A stretch of DNA of 64,000 nt from Brevibacterium sp. (lineage in GTDB: Bacteria; Actinomycetota; Actinomycetes; Actinomycetales; Brevibacteriaceae): NCBI RefSeq assembly GCF_031179145.1, contig NZ_JAPSIB010000019.1, forward strand, positions 1 through 64,000, in the 5' to 3' direction. How positions within the stretch are numbered: position 1 is the stretch's first letter; every line of letters starts with the position of its first letter. This document shows positions 16,163 through 24,298 of the stretch, in pieces. The notes beneath the pieces were generated by a model. It saw nothing but the letters and a program-made list of their open reading frames with translations. It was not told the origin of the DNA and ran no database searches. The translations under genes and the position numbers were made by a program.

Positions 16163-16597
16163 TCACTCCCTGAGCACGAACAGGTTGTCGAACGGCGGCG
16201 GATCCGGGAACGAGAACTGCGCGACTGGCGTCGGCGTCTCCTCGCCCTCGAATACCGCGACCATCCAATCCAGCAGCGTCATCGGTCGCGCCGCCTCAGC
16301 GGCCGGCAGAGTCACCGAATGCGCGAACGGGCCCGTCGTCTGCGACCACGAGCGAGCACCCGGCGTCGGAGACGGCACGATCGACAGCACCAGAGCCACC
16401 ACGACGTCGGAGACCTCGGCGGCGGTGAGCCGATCGTTCGGGTCCTCGATGCGCTGGTCGACGTCGCGCCAGCGGCGACGGATCATCCTCGACGCCTGCC
16501 CGATGTAGTGCAGGGCCCGGGACCGTTCCGCGTTCGTGAGGGGACGCCACGCGTTCTCCACATCAGTGACTTGCGCCAGATCAGGCAGGTCAGCCAT
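16163..16597 (-). CDS. Head-tail adaptor (Gp15-like)
   Basis: 144 residues, mainly helical at the N-terminus (LTNAERSRALHYIGQASRMI) with a beta C-terminal part (GPFAHSVTLP). This fits the Gp15/Gp6-like adaptor that docks under the portal. It has a strong ribosome site (GGGAGGGGG). Gene order (capsid, small protein, adaptor, stopper) supports the call. Confidence 0.72.
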   Translation of the reverse strand: MADLPDLAQVTDVENAWRPLTNAERSRALHYIGQASRMIRRRWRDVDQRIEDPNDRLTAAEVSDVVVALVLSIVPSPTPGARSWSQTTGPFAHSVTLPAAEAARPMTLLDWMVAVFEGEETPTPVAQFSFPDPPPFDNLFVLRE

Positions 16598-16612
16598 GAC
16601 GTCCCCCTCCCG

Positions 16613-16933
16613 CTACTTCTTGGCCGTGCTGGCCTTGTCGGCCGCAGCCTTGTCAGCGGCGGCCTTCTCAGCGGCGGCCTTCTCAGCGGCGGCCTTCTCA
16701 GCGGCGGCCTTCTCAGCGGCGGCCTTGGCTTCGGCGTCGTCCGCGTCGGCGGTCGCCTGGGGCGCGGTCTGGACTTTCACGTCCTTGACGAGGCCGATGG
16801 ACTTGAGACGCTTCACGTCCTCGGCCTTGACCCCGTCGGGCAGGACCGCTCCCTTGTACAGGTAGCGGTCCTGCCCCTCGACCTGGACGACGACTGCAGC
16901 CGCCGTCACTGTTGGCACACTCGTTGCGGCCAT
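16613..16933 (-). CDS. Small head-region protein with AAAEK repeats
   Basis: 106 residues from the ATG at 16933; a GTG at 16942 overlaps the capsid stop and is the alternative. Residues 10-60 form a small domain (YLYKGAVLPDGVKAEDVKRL) like other capsid-adjacent proteins that bind or extend the head. The rest is a helical tail of (AAAEK)n and AAADK units encoded by a 15-bp DNA tandem repeat. Position right after the major capsid gene suggests a head accessory. The repeat number may vary between relatives. Confidence 0.7.
   Translation of the reverse strand: MAATSVPTVTAAAVVVQVEGQDRYLYKGAVLPDGVKAEDVKRLKSIGLVKDVKVQTAPQATADADDAEAKAAAEKAAAEKAAAEKAAAEKAAADKAAADKASTAKK
16631..16725. repeat. 15-bp tandem repeat encoding AAAEK
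   Basis: Four exact copies of TTCTCAGCGGCGGCC plus two divergent units lie within the coding region of the head-adjacent protein. Each unit adds five residues of a likely alpha helix without changing frame, so copy number can change by slippage. Confidence 0.85.
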
Positions 16934-16938
16934 GATGA

Positions 16939-17862
16939 TCACACTCCCGTTCCGGTGATGCGCAGGCCCGCGTTGGGTTCGAGCACAACGGGCACGGTCA
17001 CGCGGCGAGCGCGCGGCTTGTACTTGTCGTGGTCCTCATCGCGGATCACCTTGGTTTCGATTCCGACACCGGCGACTTTGGCGTAGCCGGGGCCGCCGAG
17101 GTCCTCGTCGGCCATTCCGCCGAGCTGCTCGTTGTCAACGAGAGTCGGGTCGGTGAACGGCACGTGCGTGGAGGTCGTCCAGGTGAGTCCCATGTAGGGG
17201 CCGAACACGCCGGTCCCGATGGGGTTCTCGGCCTCACGCGGCAGCATGCCGTCGTTGACGAGCTTCGCGGCGACCTTCGCGTACTGGGTAGGTCGGAGGA
17301 CGATGACGTTGAGGTTGTAGTCCTCACCGGCATGGGTTTCCTCGTGGCTGGCCTTGGCCATGAGGACGTCCTCGATGATCTGTCCCGCCGATGTCCAGGC
17401 ACCGCCGGCGTAGGAGCCGGTGAGCTTGGAGGCGATGACGCCGAGGGCGACGGAGTCGACGTGGCGGACGGTGCCGTTGGCGAGCTTGCGCAGTGCACGT
17501 TCAACTGGGCTCATCTGCAGCCGCGAGATCGCCTCATCGGTGACCTCGGCGTCTCGGCCCCACTTGACGGTCTTGGCCGCGGCGAGTTCGCCGGCGGTCA
17601 TGGAAGTCAGCGGGTAGGCCGCACCGGGGGCGACAGCCTCGGGAGCGTCGAGGGGGTAGATCTCCTCGCCGGTCTCGTAGAGGATGGCGCCGCCGACGGC
17701 CTTGAGACGCTGGCCCAGGAGGAAGTCCGCGATGAACTTCTCGTTGACGAGCTCGCGGACGCGCTTCGCGATGAGCGCCGGCGTCTTCATGAACTGATGC
17801 ACCTGGATGGAGGTGGCGTCGGGGGCGACGGTCACCGGAGGTGTTGGGTAGGTGTAACTCAT
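16939..17862 (-). CDS. Major capsid protein
   Basis: 307 residues with a strong ribosome site (TAAGGAGGGG). The order protease/scaffold, small decoration-like protein, this gene, then connectors identifies it. The sequence has the E-loop and P-domain style of HK97-fold actinophage capsids: a helical N-terminus (IAKRVRELVNEKFIADFLLG), an SVALGVIASKLTGSYAGG segment and a C-terminal beta strand region ending LRITGTGV. It forms the icosahedral shell. No N-terminal delta domain is seen, consistent with a separate scaffold. Confidence 0.87.
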   Translation of the reverse strand: MSYTYPTPPVTVAPDATSIQVHQFMKTPALIAKRVRELVNEKFIADFLLGQRLKAVGGAILYETGEEIYPLDAPEAVAPGAAYPLTSMTAGELAAAKTVKWGRDAEVTDEAISRLQMSPVERALRKLANGTVRHVDSVALGVIASKLTGSYAGGAWTSAGQIIEDVLMAKASHEETHAGEDYNLNVIVLRPTQYAKVAAKLVNDGMLPREAENPIGTGVFGPYMGLTWTTSTHVPFTDPTLVDNEQLGGMADEDLGGPGYAKVAGVGIETKVIRDEDHDKYKPRARRVTVPVVLEPNAGLRITGTGV

Positions 17863-17877
17863 GGTGGTGACCCCTCC

Positions 17878-18228
17878 TTAGTGGTCGAGCTTGATCTCGA
17901 CGAGCTCCCCATCCGCGGCAGCGGTGAGAGCAGTTCCGATGAAATTCGTTCCGGTGGCCGAAACAGTTCCGCCAGCTGCGGCGGCGACGCGCGCACCGGC
18001 AGCGATCGCACCCGACGCTGCAGGGCGGTGGACGCCACCGGGGATGACGTTGACCGATTCCCCGGCCTTCGCGTCGAAAGCGGCGACTCCGATGGGGTTG
18101 GAGTCGGCGGCCGCGTGGCCGACGGTGCGGTTGCCGGCGACGGTCACGAGGCGTCCGCCGGTGACGTCGGTGGCGGCGGTGCAGGTGAACGGGTCACCGT
18201 CGTAGAACAGTGGCGAATAGTCAGACAT
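17878..18228 (-). CDS. Capsid decoration-like protein (DUF2190 type)
   Basis: 116 residues from the ATG at 18228, with GGAGG 10 nt upstream; the GTG at 18237 is too close to it. The pattern YDGDPFTCTAATDVTGGRLV, then GVAAFDAKAGESVNVIPGGV, matches the DUF2190 beta-tulip-like family found just upstream of capsid genes. Such proteins often decorate or stabilise the capsid surface. Confidence 0.75.
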   Translation of the reverse strand: MSDYSPLFYDGDPFTCTAATDVTGGRLVTVAGNRTVGHAAADSNPIGVAAFDAKAGESVNVIPGGVHRPAASGAIAAGARVAAAAGGTVSATGTNFIGTALTAAADGELVEIKLDH

Positions 18229-18233
18229 GGGTC

Positions 18234-19484
18234 TCACGCCTCCTTCGTCTTCGGGTAGAGCTTCGAGTACAGGTCGTCGGCAGCGACGTCATCGGGACTC
18301 TCGTCGACGCCTCCGGTGAAACCGCTCGCCTGCACGGGGACGGTGCCCTTGGCCAGGGAGCCCAGGACCTGCTCGGCGCCCGGATCAGCCTCGAGCTGGG
18401 CGAGCCAGTGATCCTTGCGAGCCGCGGGGATGCGGCCGTCCTTGAGCGCGGCTTCGACGATCGCTTCGCGGTGCGCCTTTGCGGTCGCCTCGTCGGCCTT
18501 GCGGCCCTTCTCGGCCTCGGCGAGGAGCCGCTGGTGCTCTTCGGAGTCGAGGAGGACCGTGCCCTCGGGAACGGTCGGTCCGGCGTTCGCGGCGGTGTCG
18601 TTCCCACCCTCGGCGAGTGCTTCGTCGAGCGCGGCGAGGATCCCGTCTTCGTCGAGTTTGGCCTCGGCGGGGACTCCCAGCCGGGCGCGCACTCCCTTGA
18701 TCAGCTTCTCTGACATGTCGTCAGTCCTTTCGGCATGGTCGTCCACCGACGGAGCCGGTGGCGCGGGGTTCGGTGGTGCAGTGGTGGCAGCTCCGGCGAG
18801 CGCGACGAGGCGGTCGAATGCCGGGGCTTGTGATGGGAGGTGTGTGGCCCCGGGGTGGTGGGGCATGGGTGGGGCGGGTGCGTTGTCACGGCCGGCGTGG
18901 TTGAACACGCTGAGGTCGTGGACGTTCTTGGTGCCCGCGCGTTTGCGCGGCTCCTCGACGCGGTCGGCGAGGCCGGCTTCCACGGCCTCACCGGCGTTGT
19001 ACCAGGTCTCGGCTCGCATAGCGTCCCGCCAGAACTCGGCGGTTTCGCCCGCGCGATCGGCATAGAGTTCGGCGATCGTCATGGAGATCTGGTCGAGCAC
19101 TTCGGCAGTGTCCTGCATGTCCTTCGCATTGCCCATGCACAGGGCCGATGCGTCATGGATCATCAGCTCCGAACCTCGACCCATGACGATCTCATCGGCA
19201 GCCTGGATGAGGAACGACGCCGCGGAGCCAGCGAGTCCGTCGACGTGCGCCGTGACTCGGGCCTTGTGCCTGCGCAGGGCGTTCATGATCGCGACACCGG
19301 CGAAGACGTCACCACCGGGCGAGTTGACATAGACCTGCAGGTCGTCGACGTCGAGACCGGAGAGGTCGCGCACGAGCTCCTGAGCGTCGACGCCGAAGAA
19401 GCCGCCGATCTCGTCGTAGATCAGGAGGTCGGCGGATTTCTTCGCCTCGTTCGTCACCACCGTGTACCAGGGTGTCTTGTTCAT
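18234..19484 (-). CDS. ClpP-type head maturation protease fused to scaffold
   Basis: 416 residues. The first 190 are a ClpP/SppA-like serine protease: substrate strand VYVNSPGGDVFAG, nucleophile Ser87 in GLAGSAASF, catalytic-type His110 in LMIHDAS. A Pro/Ala-rich linker (about 205-250) is followed by a helical, charged C-terminal region typical of capsid scaffolds. An internal ATG at 18716 has its own AAAGGA site and could give a 160-residue scaffold alone (18234-18716). The start overlaps the portal stop. The protease would process capsid and scaffold during head maturation. Confidence 0.87.
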   Translation of the reverse strand: MNKTPWYTVVTNEAKKSADLLIYDEIGGFFGVDAQELVRDLSGLDVDDLQVYVNSPGGDVFAGVAIMNALRRHKARVTAHVDGLAGSAASFLIQAADEIVMGRGSELMIHDASALCMGNAKDMQDTAEVLDQISMTIAELYADRAGETAEFWRDAMRAETWYNAGEAVEAGLADRVEEPRKRAGTKNVHDLSVFNHAGRDNAPAPPMPHHPGATHLPSQAPAFDRLVALAGAATTAPPNPAPPAPSVDDHAERTDDMSEKLIKGVRARLGVPAEAKLDEDGILAALDEALAEGGNDTAANAGPTVPEGTVLLDSEEHQRLLAEAEKGRKADEATAKAHREAIVEAALKDGRIPAARKDHWLAQLEADPGAEQVLGSLAKGTVPVQASGFTGGVDESPDDVAADDLYSKLYPKTKEA

Positions 19485-20812
19485 GGGCTTTCCTCACTCT
19501 CCGGCGGCGGTTCCGGAGACTTCTCCGGGTCGGTCGGGGGTCCCGGCGGCTCGGTGGCCGCGGCGGGCTTACGAGCGGTCGCGTGGTCGATAGGCGGGAG
19601 CCCATAGGTGAGTCGCAGGTGCGCCTCGAGGGGGTCGTCGACGGTGATGGCACCGCATTCGACGAGGGCGCGCATCGCCTCGGCTGTTGCCGGGTGACGG
19701 GAGCCGATCTCATCGAAGACGAGCTTCGGCGCCGGGACGTCCTCGCCGAAATTGATGTCGACGAGGTCCTCGATGACGTGCTGGGTGGTGACGTCTGCGA
19801 TCTGGTTCGCCACCGTCTGCAGAGACAGTGTGAAGAAGTCGGCGAACGTCGACCCCAGCGCCCAGGAGCCGGTTTCGGACCCGAGGTTGAGGAAGTGGGC
19901 GAGCACTGCGCGAGCGATCTGCTCGTCGTAGTACTGGATGGGCTTGCGCGCATCCGGCAGGTCGCCCTCGACGCCCTGGAACTTGAACTTCGCGCCGTTC
20001 GGGATCGACGCACCCGCTGTGGCTCCGGATCGGGCACCGCGGGCGAGCTTGAGGCCCGTCGCGATCTCGTCCTTCTCCCGTTTCAGCAGCTCCTCGCTGC
20101 CGACACCGGTCGGATGGTCGGACGCCTCGTAGACGGGCACGCCGAGGCCGTTACGGTCGACAGTCTGGGCCTCCACGCGCAGCAGCCGGTCCTTGAGGAT
20201 CCAGAATTTATAGGCCGGGCGCAGGAGACTCGCGCCCAGCCAGTTCCCGCCCTCACGTTCATGGACGTATGCGACGAGATGCTCGACGGGGATCCGCGCA
20301 TCCTTGGGGTTCGTGGCACTGAACTGCTCGATCGCGACCAGTCCACCGTCAGCGGCGACGTCCACGCGGGAAATCGTGCGTGGTGGCCGGTATGCGAGCT
20401 TCCGCAGCTGGTGGCGTTGGCCGTCGAACCGGTACACCTGCTCGAAGAACGCGTGTCCGAACGTGAGCATCAGCAGCGCGTGGCGCAGATGCTCCTGCCA
20501 TGAGAAGCGGTCACGGGTGCGAAGGGGTGGTTTGACCTGTCCCCCAGCGAGTGGGAGACCCAGATTGTTCGCCACGAACTCCGCGACCTTGGGGTCAGCG
20601 CCGTTTGGGTCGATCCGCCACTCGGTGCGACGAATCGGGAGCGTCACGGCGCGGATCACGCTGATGACCTGCGCGTCCTGGCGTCGCATCCGGTCGTAGA
20701 CGGGGATGCTGAGCGGCCACCGGAGCTCCGGAGTCTCCTCTTCCTCGTCGAACAGTCCCCACATCGGCGACTGCACGGCGAAACCCTTCTCAGACTGGGG
20801 TGCTGTGGTCAT
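19481..20812 (-). CDS. Portal protein
   Basis: 443 residues. The N-terminal region has YDRMRRQDAQVISVIRAVTL and FGHAFFEQVYRFDGQRHQLR, both typical of portal proteins of the DUF935/Mu gp29-like branch used by many actinophages. A helical region (YYDEQIARAVLAHFLNLGSE and on) and a Pro/Glu-rich tail follow. It lies between large terminase and protease as expected. Twelve copies would form the ring for DNA packaging and tail attachment. It overlaps the protease start by 4 nt. Confidence 0.87.
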   Translation of the reverse strand: MTTAPQSEKGFAVQSPMWGLFDEEEETPELRWPLSIPVYDRMRRQDAQVISVIRAVTLPIRRTEWRIDPNGADPKVAEFVANNLGLPLAGGQVKPPLRTRDRFSWQEHLRHALLMLTFGHAFFEQVYRFDGQRHQLRKLAYRPPRTISRVDVAADGGLVAIEQFSATNPKDARIPVEHLVAYVHEREGGNWLGASLLRPAYKFWILKDRLLRVEAQTVDRNGLGVPVYEASDHPTGVGSEELLKREKDEIATGLKLARGARSGATAGASIPNGAKFKFQGVEGDLPDARKPIQYYDEQIARAVLAHFLNLGSETGSWALGSTFADFFTLSLQTVANQIADVTTQHVIEDLVDINFGEDVPAPKLVFDEIGSRHPATAEAMRALVECGAITVDDPLEAHLRLTYGLPPIDHATARKPAAATEPPGPPTDPEKSPEPPPESEESP

Positions 20813-20830
20813 CGGTCACCCCCTCACGGG

Positions 20831-22531
20831 TCAGAAACCCATGTCCATCACGGATTCGTCGTGGTCAATGTCGTCAATTTCGCGCCCCTCGGCCTCCAAA
20901 GCCGCCGGCGGCTGCGCAGGAGGCGGTGGAGCCACCTCGTGGCGCAATAGGAGCCACAGGGCACCCTCGAACGCGATCAGAGGCGCCGCATCCGACGGCG
21001 AGCGCGAGCGTGAAATGGCTTGGGCGTCGCCGAGCTGCTTGGTCTGGGCTGTGGCGGCCGCGAGGTCGAGGATCGGCTGCGGGTTGTGCCGCACGTAGCC
21101 GTCTCGGACGGCGTCGGCGGTGATTCCGTGGGCGGCGGAGAGGTCTCCGCCCGTCCAGTCCTCGGTGGGGATCGGGAAGTCCGGGTCCCGGCTCATGGCT
21201 TTGATCCAGGGTGAGATCGGAGCGCCGGCGGCCTGCCCGGTGACGGCGATGATGCGGCCTCGGCGCTTCTCGTCGCCGAACCATTCTTCGAGCCAGTCGG
21301 TGCCGCGGCGGGCGGTGACGATCTCGACCTGTGGTTTCCCGTCGGCGCGGCGGCCGGCGAACGCGACATAGGTCATGGAGCGGTCGGCGCCCATGTCGAC
21401 GCAGGCGTAGACGTCTCCGACGATCTTGTCGGCCTCGGCGACGGTCTTCGTGCCGTCGGCGAGCTCGATGATCTCGTTGAGTCCCTTGTCCCAGGCCCCT
21501 GTTTCGAACGGTCCGTCTTCGAGGATCTCTGCCCATTGGCAGAGGCATTCGGTGCGGAACACCCATTCCGGGTCGGTCTTCGCGGCTGAGGCGAGTGAAC
21601 GCTCCGTGACGTGTCCGTATCCGAGCGCAGGGTTCGCCTGCGCCCATGCATTGCGGTCCCAGATGTCGCATCCGGGAGGCGCCGACCACTCGAAGAGGCC
21701 GAGAGTGTCGGCGTCCTGCTCGAAGTCCTCGACCGTGAGGTCCTCGTCCTCGTCGAGGTCGTCCTGCACATCGATGAGGGTGGGACCGAGCTCGGTCGGG
21801 TCGTCCTTGCAGATGCCGTCCGGGTCGCCGAGGGCCTTGTGCGCCATCTTCCGCAGGTGACGGAGCACCACCGAGGTGGTGTCGCCGGCGTTTGATAGCG
21901 CCCACACCTGAGCTTTGGGACGTGCGATCGTCGTTTTCGTGATCGCGCCCCAGGCGTCCCACGTCTGATGTTCACGAAGCTCGTCGAGGATGATCAGGTC
22001 GCCGGATAGTCCGCGGCCGGCCTTCCTGTTCGCAGCCTTGACCTTGTACACCTCACCGGAGAGTAGGCGAATGGCCTTCTTCCCGTTGACCTTGATGGGT
22101 TTCGCGGCGAGCTCGGCAAGATCGGGAGTCTCGTCGATGATGTCGAGAGCGCCCTCCCACACCGCCTCTGCGGTGTCGAGGTCCTGAGCTGTGCCGAGAA
22201 CCGTCATCTTGTTGTCGAGGCCGGTCAGGTGCGGGTAGACGTACATCGACCACAGGGACAGCACCTGTGAGAGCGTGGACTTCCCCGACTGGCGGGCGAC
22301 GAGCACGACGACGGTCTTGAAGCGGAAACCGTCACCCTCACGCTCGAGGGCATGGATTAGCAACCACTGCTGCCACGGTGACAGGGTGATCCCGCAGACC
22401 TGCTCGGCGAAGTCGATCACCGAGTAGCCGAACGTCCTGGCCTCAGTCTCAGGTGAGCGCGGTTCGAGGGGCTGCCGCGGCGGTGTGAAGATCCGCGGGA
22501 CTGTGTGTCCCTTCCGCTCCGTTCGCGCCAC
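20831..22531 (-). CDS. Terminase large subunit
   Basis: 566 residues. The ATPase domain has the adenine-binding Gln region (LSPWQQWLLIHAL), Walker A RQSGKST at residues 80-86 and Walker B LIILDE at 179-184. The nuclease domain begins near residue 370 with VYACVDMGADRS, the first acidic metal ligand. The enzyme powers DNA translocation into the head and cuts the concatemer. It follows the small terminase by 14 nt. The C-terminal tail is acidic. Confidence 0.95.
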   Translation of the reverse strand: MARTERKGHTVPRIFTPPRQPLEPRSPETEARTFGYSVIDFAEQVCGITLSPWQQWLLIHALEREGDGFRFKTVVVLVARQSGKSTLSQVLSLWSMYVYPHLTGLDNKMTVLGTAQDLDTAEAVWEGALDIIDETPDLAELAAKPIKVNGKKAIRLLSGEVYKVKAANRKAGRGLSGDLIILDELREHQTWDAWGAITKTTIARPKAQVWALSNAGDTTSVVLRHLRKMAHKALGDPDGICKDDPTELGPTLIDVQDDLDEDEDLTVEDFEQDADTLGLFEWSAPPGCDIWDRNAWAQANPALGYGHVTERSLASAAKTDPEWVFRTECLCQWAEILEDGPFETGAWDKGLNEIIELADGTKTVAEADKIVGDVYACVDMGADRSMTYVAFAGRRADGKPQVEIVTARRGTDWLEEWFGDEKRRGRIIAVTGQAAGAPISPWIKAMSRDPDFPIPTEDWTGGDLSAAHGITADAVRDGYVRHNPQPILDLAAATAQTKQLGDAQAISRSRSPSDAAPLIAFEGALWLLLRHEVAPPPPAQPPAALEAEGREIDDIDHDESVMDMGF

Positions 22532-22545
22532 AGCTCACCGCCTCA

Positions 22546-23136
22546 TCATCCGGCTCCTCTCAGGACCGAGAGTTTGCTCTTCGGCTTCTCGCTTGAGTTC
22601 TCCGAAGTGGACTCGGGGACCGAGGCGGGAGTGATCTGTAGCTCAGCGCAGGCCTTGAGGTAGGTCGGGATGGTCCCGAACGCCGCCTTCTGCAGCTTGT
22701 CCATGCTTTCGCGCTGCGCCTCGTCGATGAGCCACGCCAGCGTCTTCACCGCCGCGATCGCACCCGCAAACTTCGCATCCTGCAGGTGCGGGGCCGCGGC
22801 GATCGCGCGCGCCGTTGCGTCAGCCATGTAGCCACGCTTCCTCGTGGGTTTGACGAGAGGCGCGAACCGGTCACCCCAGGCCCGGATCTGCTCGGCGGTC
22901 TGGCGTTCCACCGTCAGAGCTGGGTGCGGCACCACACGGCCACGAGCGTCCGTGACAACCATGCCCTCCTCGTTCACACGGGCACGGGCCGCACGGAGTC
23001 GCGCTATGAGCGTACAGAACGCCTCGAGAGCGGCGCGGTCGACAGTGCCGGCGAGATCATTGGTCTCGACGATCTCGCGCCACACGGCGGCCGCGTCCTC
23101 AGGCAGGTCCTCCGGAGGATCCGAGTGTGTGCTCAC
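22546..23136 (-). CDS. Terminase small subunit, P27-like
   Basis: 196 residues. The sequence LPEDAAAVWREIVETNDLAG, then LARLRAARARVNEEG-type helices and VVPHPALTVERQTAEQIRAW, matches the P27 family small terminase, including the conserved HPAL motif. It recognises the packaging site and recruits the large subunit. Its start lies 38 nt inside the 3' end of the HTH gene at 23099-23515. Confidence 0.85.
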   Translation of the reverse strand: MSTHSDPPEDLPEDAAAVWREIVETNDLAGTVDRAALEAFCTLIARLRAARARVNEEGMVVTDARGRVVPHPALTVERQTAEQIRAWGDRFAPLVKPTRKRGYMADATARAIAAAPHLQDAKFAGAIAAVKTLAWLIDEAQRESMDKLQKAAFGTIPTYLKACAELQITPASVPESTSENSSEKPKSKLSVLRGAG

Positions 23137-23515
23137 AGCCGACCCTCCCTATCGTCATCTCTCCCACCTGCGCGAGGGTGCCGGTGCGGATGCTCGTGAT
23201 CGGTCGGGCCTCGACGTCGGGCTGGCCGATGTAGGCGGGGCGCAGCTTGGCGACGAGATCGGACAGCCGGCGACGTGAGCGCTTCCAATCGACGATGACA
23301 CCGATATCGGCGACGGTCATGTGCGGGTAGTCGGCGAGCACGTCGGCAACTGCCTCGGCGTAGTCGTCAATCTCGGAGTGCCGGCTGTAGCCATCGGGTC
23401 CGGCGGCACGGACTGCGCGGCGAACGGTATTGCGGGAGACTCCTGCAGCGCGGGCAGTGCCCCGGATCGAGGCGAGCGCGGTGTGGGTCTCTCGGAGGGC
23501 TTGGCGGTCGTGCAT
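23099..23515 (-). CDS. HTH protein upstream of terminase
   Basis: 138 residues from the ATG at 23515; the open frame extends upstream without a credible start. An HTH of the IstA/resolvase-like type is clear at about residues 15-40 (SIRGTARAAGVSRNTVRRA). A second helical part follows (MTVADIGVIVDWKRSRRRLS). Similar small HTH proteins beside terminases can help packaging-site recognition or act as late regulators. It overlaps the small terminase by 38 nt. The ribosome site is weak. Confidence 0.7.
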   Translation of the reverse strand: MHDRQALRETHTALASIRGTARAAGVSRNTVRRAVRAAGPDGYSRHSEIDDYAEAVADVLADYPHMTVADIGVIVDWKRSRRRLSDLVAKLRPAYIGQPDVEARPITSIRTGTLAQVGEMTIGRVGCEHTLGSSGGPA

Positions 23516-23676
23516 GACGGGTCCGTTTTCGTTGCCAAAGTCGATGTTTACCCTGGTAGGGGGGTCACATTTCCCGGGGGAGAGAGGGAGCTGGATGCCC
23601 GGGAGCTGCCGCGTCCGCCGACCCAGATTTTTTCGGGCCCCGGGTCTACCGGCTCGAACTCCCCCGAACCGGATCG

Positions 23677-23979
23677 TCATTCGAAGCTCGTCACACCCAG
23701 CCCGAGACTGTCCGCCGTACCCGCCGATTGGTTGCACTGAAGGTGGCTTGGAGCCCAGTTGTTCGGATCCCATCGGGACAACGGGAACAAACTCTGCGGC
23801 TTCACGTGCTGCACCGAGCATGAGTCAGGGTCAGGGTACTCAAGGTCATAGTTGATCGGCTGACCACAGAGCGAACACGGCTGCTTGAGCTTGCGGCCCA
23901 GACGCTTCACGAACTCGAGCGCCTCGGTGACTCGACGGCCAGACCATGCAGGGTTGGACACACCAGCAGTCATGGTCAT
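23677..23979 (-). CDS. HNH endonuclease near terminase
   Basis: 100 residues from the ATG at 23979 with GAGG 5 nt upstream; alternative starts lie within 6 nt. Zinc-binding CSLCGQ is followed by the HNH core: CSVQHVKPQSLFPLSRWDPN (first His in QHVKP) and NNWAPSHLQCNQSAG (Asn and final Cys). HNH proteins placed next to terminases are required for DNA packaging in cos-type phages such as HK97. It is the first gene of the late cluster after the hairpin at 24 kb. The final catalytic residue order should be checked by alignment. Confidence 0.85.
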   Translation of the reverse strand: MTMTAGVSNPAWSGRRVTEALEFVKRLGRKLKQPCSLCGQPINYDLEYPDPDSCSVQHVKPQSLFPLSRWDPNNWAPSHLQCNQSAGTADSLGLGVTSFE

Positions 23980-24006
23980 CACCACCTCGGCGTGTGCACC
24001 AATAGA

Positions 24007-24077
24007 TCAGGCCAGCCCTTGACGTCTAAGAGCTGGCCTGACCAAATCACTGAGAGAACTACACGGGTGTAACTCTC
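24007..24077 (-). terminator. Two hairpins between early and late operons
   Basis: TCAGGCCAGC (24007-24016) pairs perfectly with GCTGGCCTGA (24032-24041). A second imperfect stem has outer arms GAGAG (24052-24056) and CTCTC (24073-24077) and inner TACAC/TGTA arms. They lie in the only sizeable gap between early and late genes. The first could end early transcription; the second could be a late regulatory site. Confidence 0.6.
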
Positions 24078-24112
24078 GCTCAGCGTCAGCGTAACACAGG
24101 ATGCGGCCAAAG

Positions 24113-24298
24113 CTATAGTGCCGCGGCTTCACCTGTCCGTCTGGCCCTGCGCATCTTCGACTCCACGTTGAGCAGCTGACCCCTGTTGATCCGTCCACGG
24201 AAGGGCGTGAGATGCCGCTCCTTCACCCACCTCCTGATGGTGCGCGGTGAGCGGCCGGTGATCTGTGCCGCCTCGGTGTAAGTTACCCACTTCTTCAT
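24113..24298 (-). CDS. MerR/excisionase-like HTH protein
   Basis: 61 residues. Almost the whole protein is one winged-HTH module: WVTYTEAAQITGRSPRTIRR, then WVKERHLTPFRGRINRG. This is the HTH_17 pattern of excisionases and small phage regulators. The ATG overlaps the previous stop as ATGA and has GGGAG 9 nt upstream. As the last gene of the early operon it may be the late-gene activator or a directionality factor; neither is proven. Confidence 0.8.
   Translation of the reverse strand: MKKWVTYTEAAQITGRSPRTIRRWVKERHLTPFRGRINRGQLLNVESKMRRARRTGEAAAL

Noticed and set aside
23516-23821. N-terminal extension of the HTH protein before terminase
   Set aside because: The upstream sequence is Pro/Gly/Arg-rich, overlaps the HNH gene out of frame and lacks a ribosome site.
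24007-24198. 63-codon minus-strand frame over the early/late gap
   Set aside because: It runs through two hairpins and has no coupling or ribosome site.
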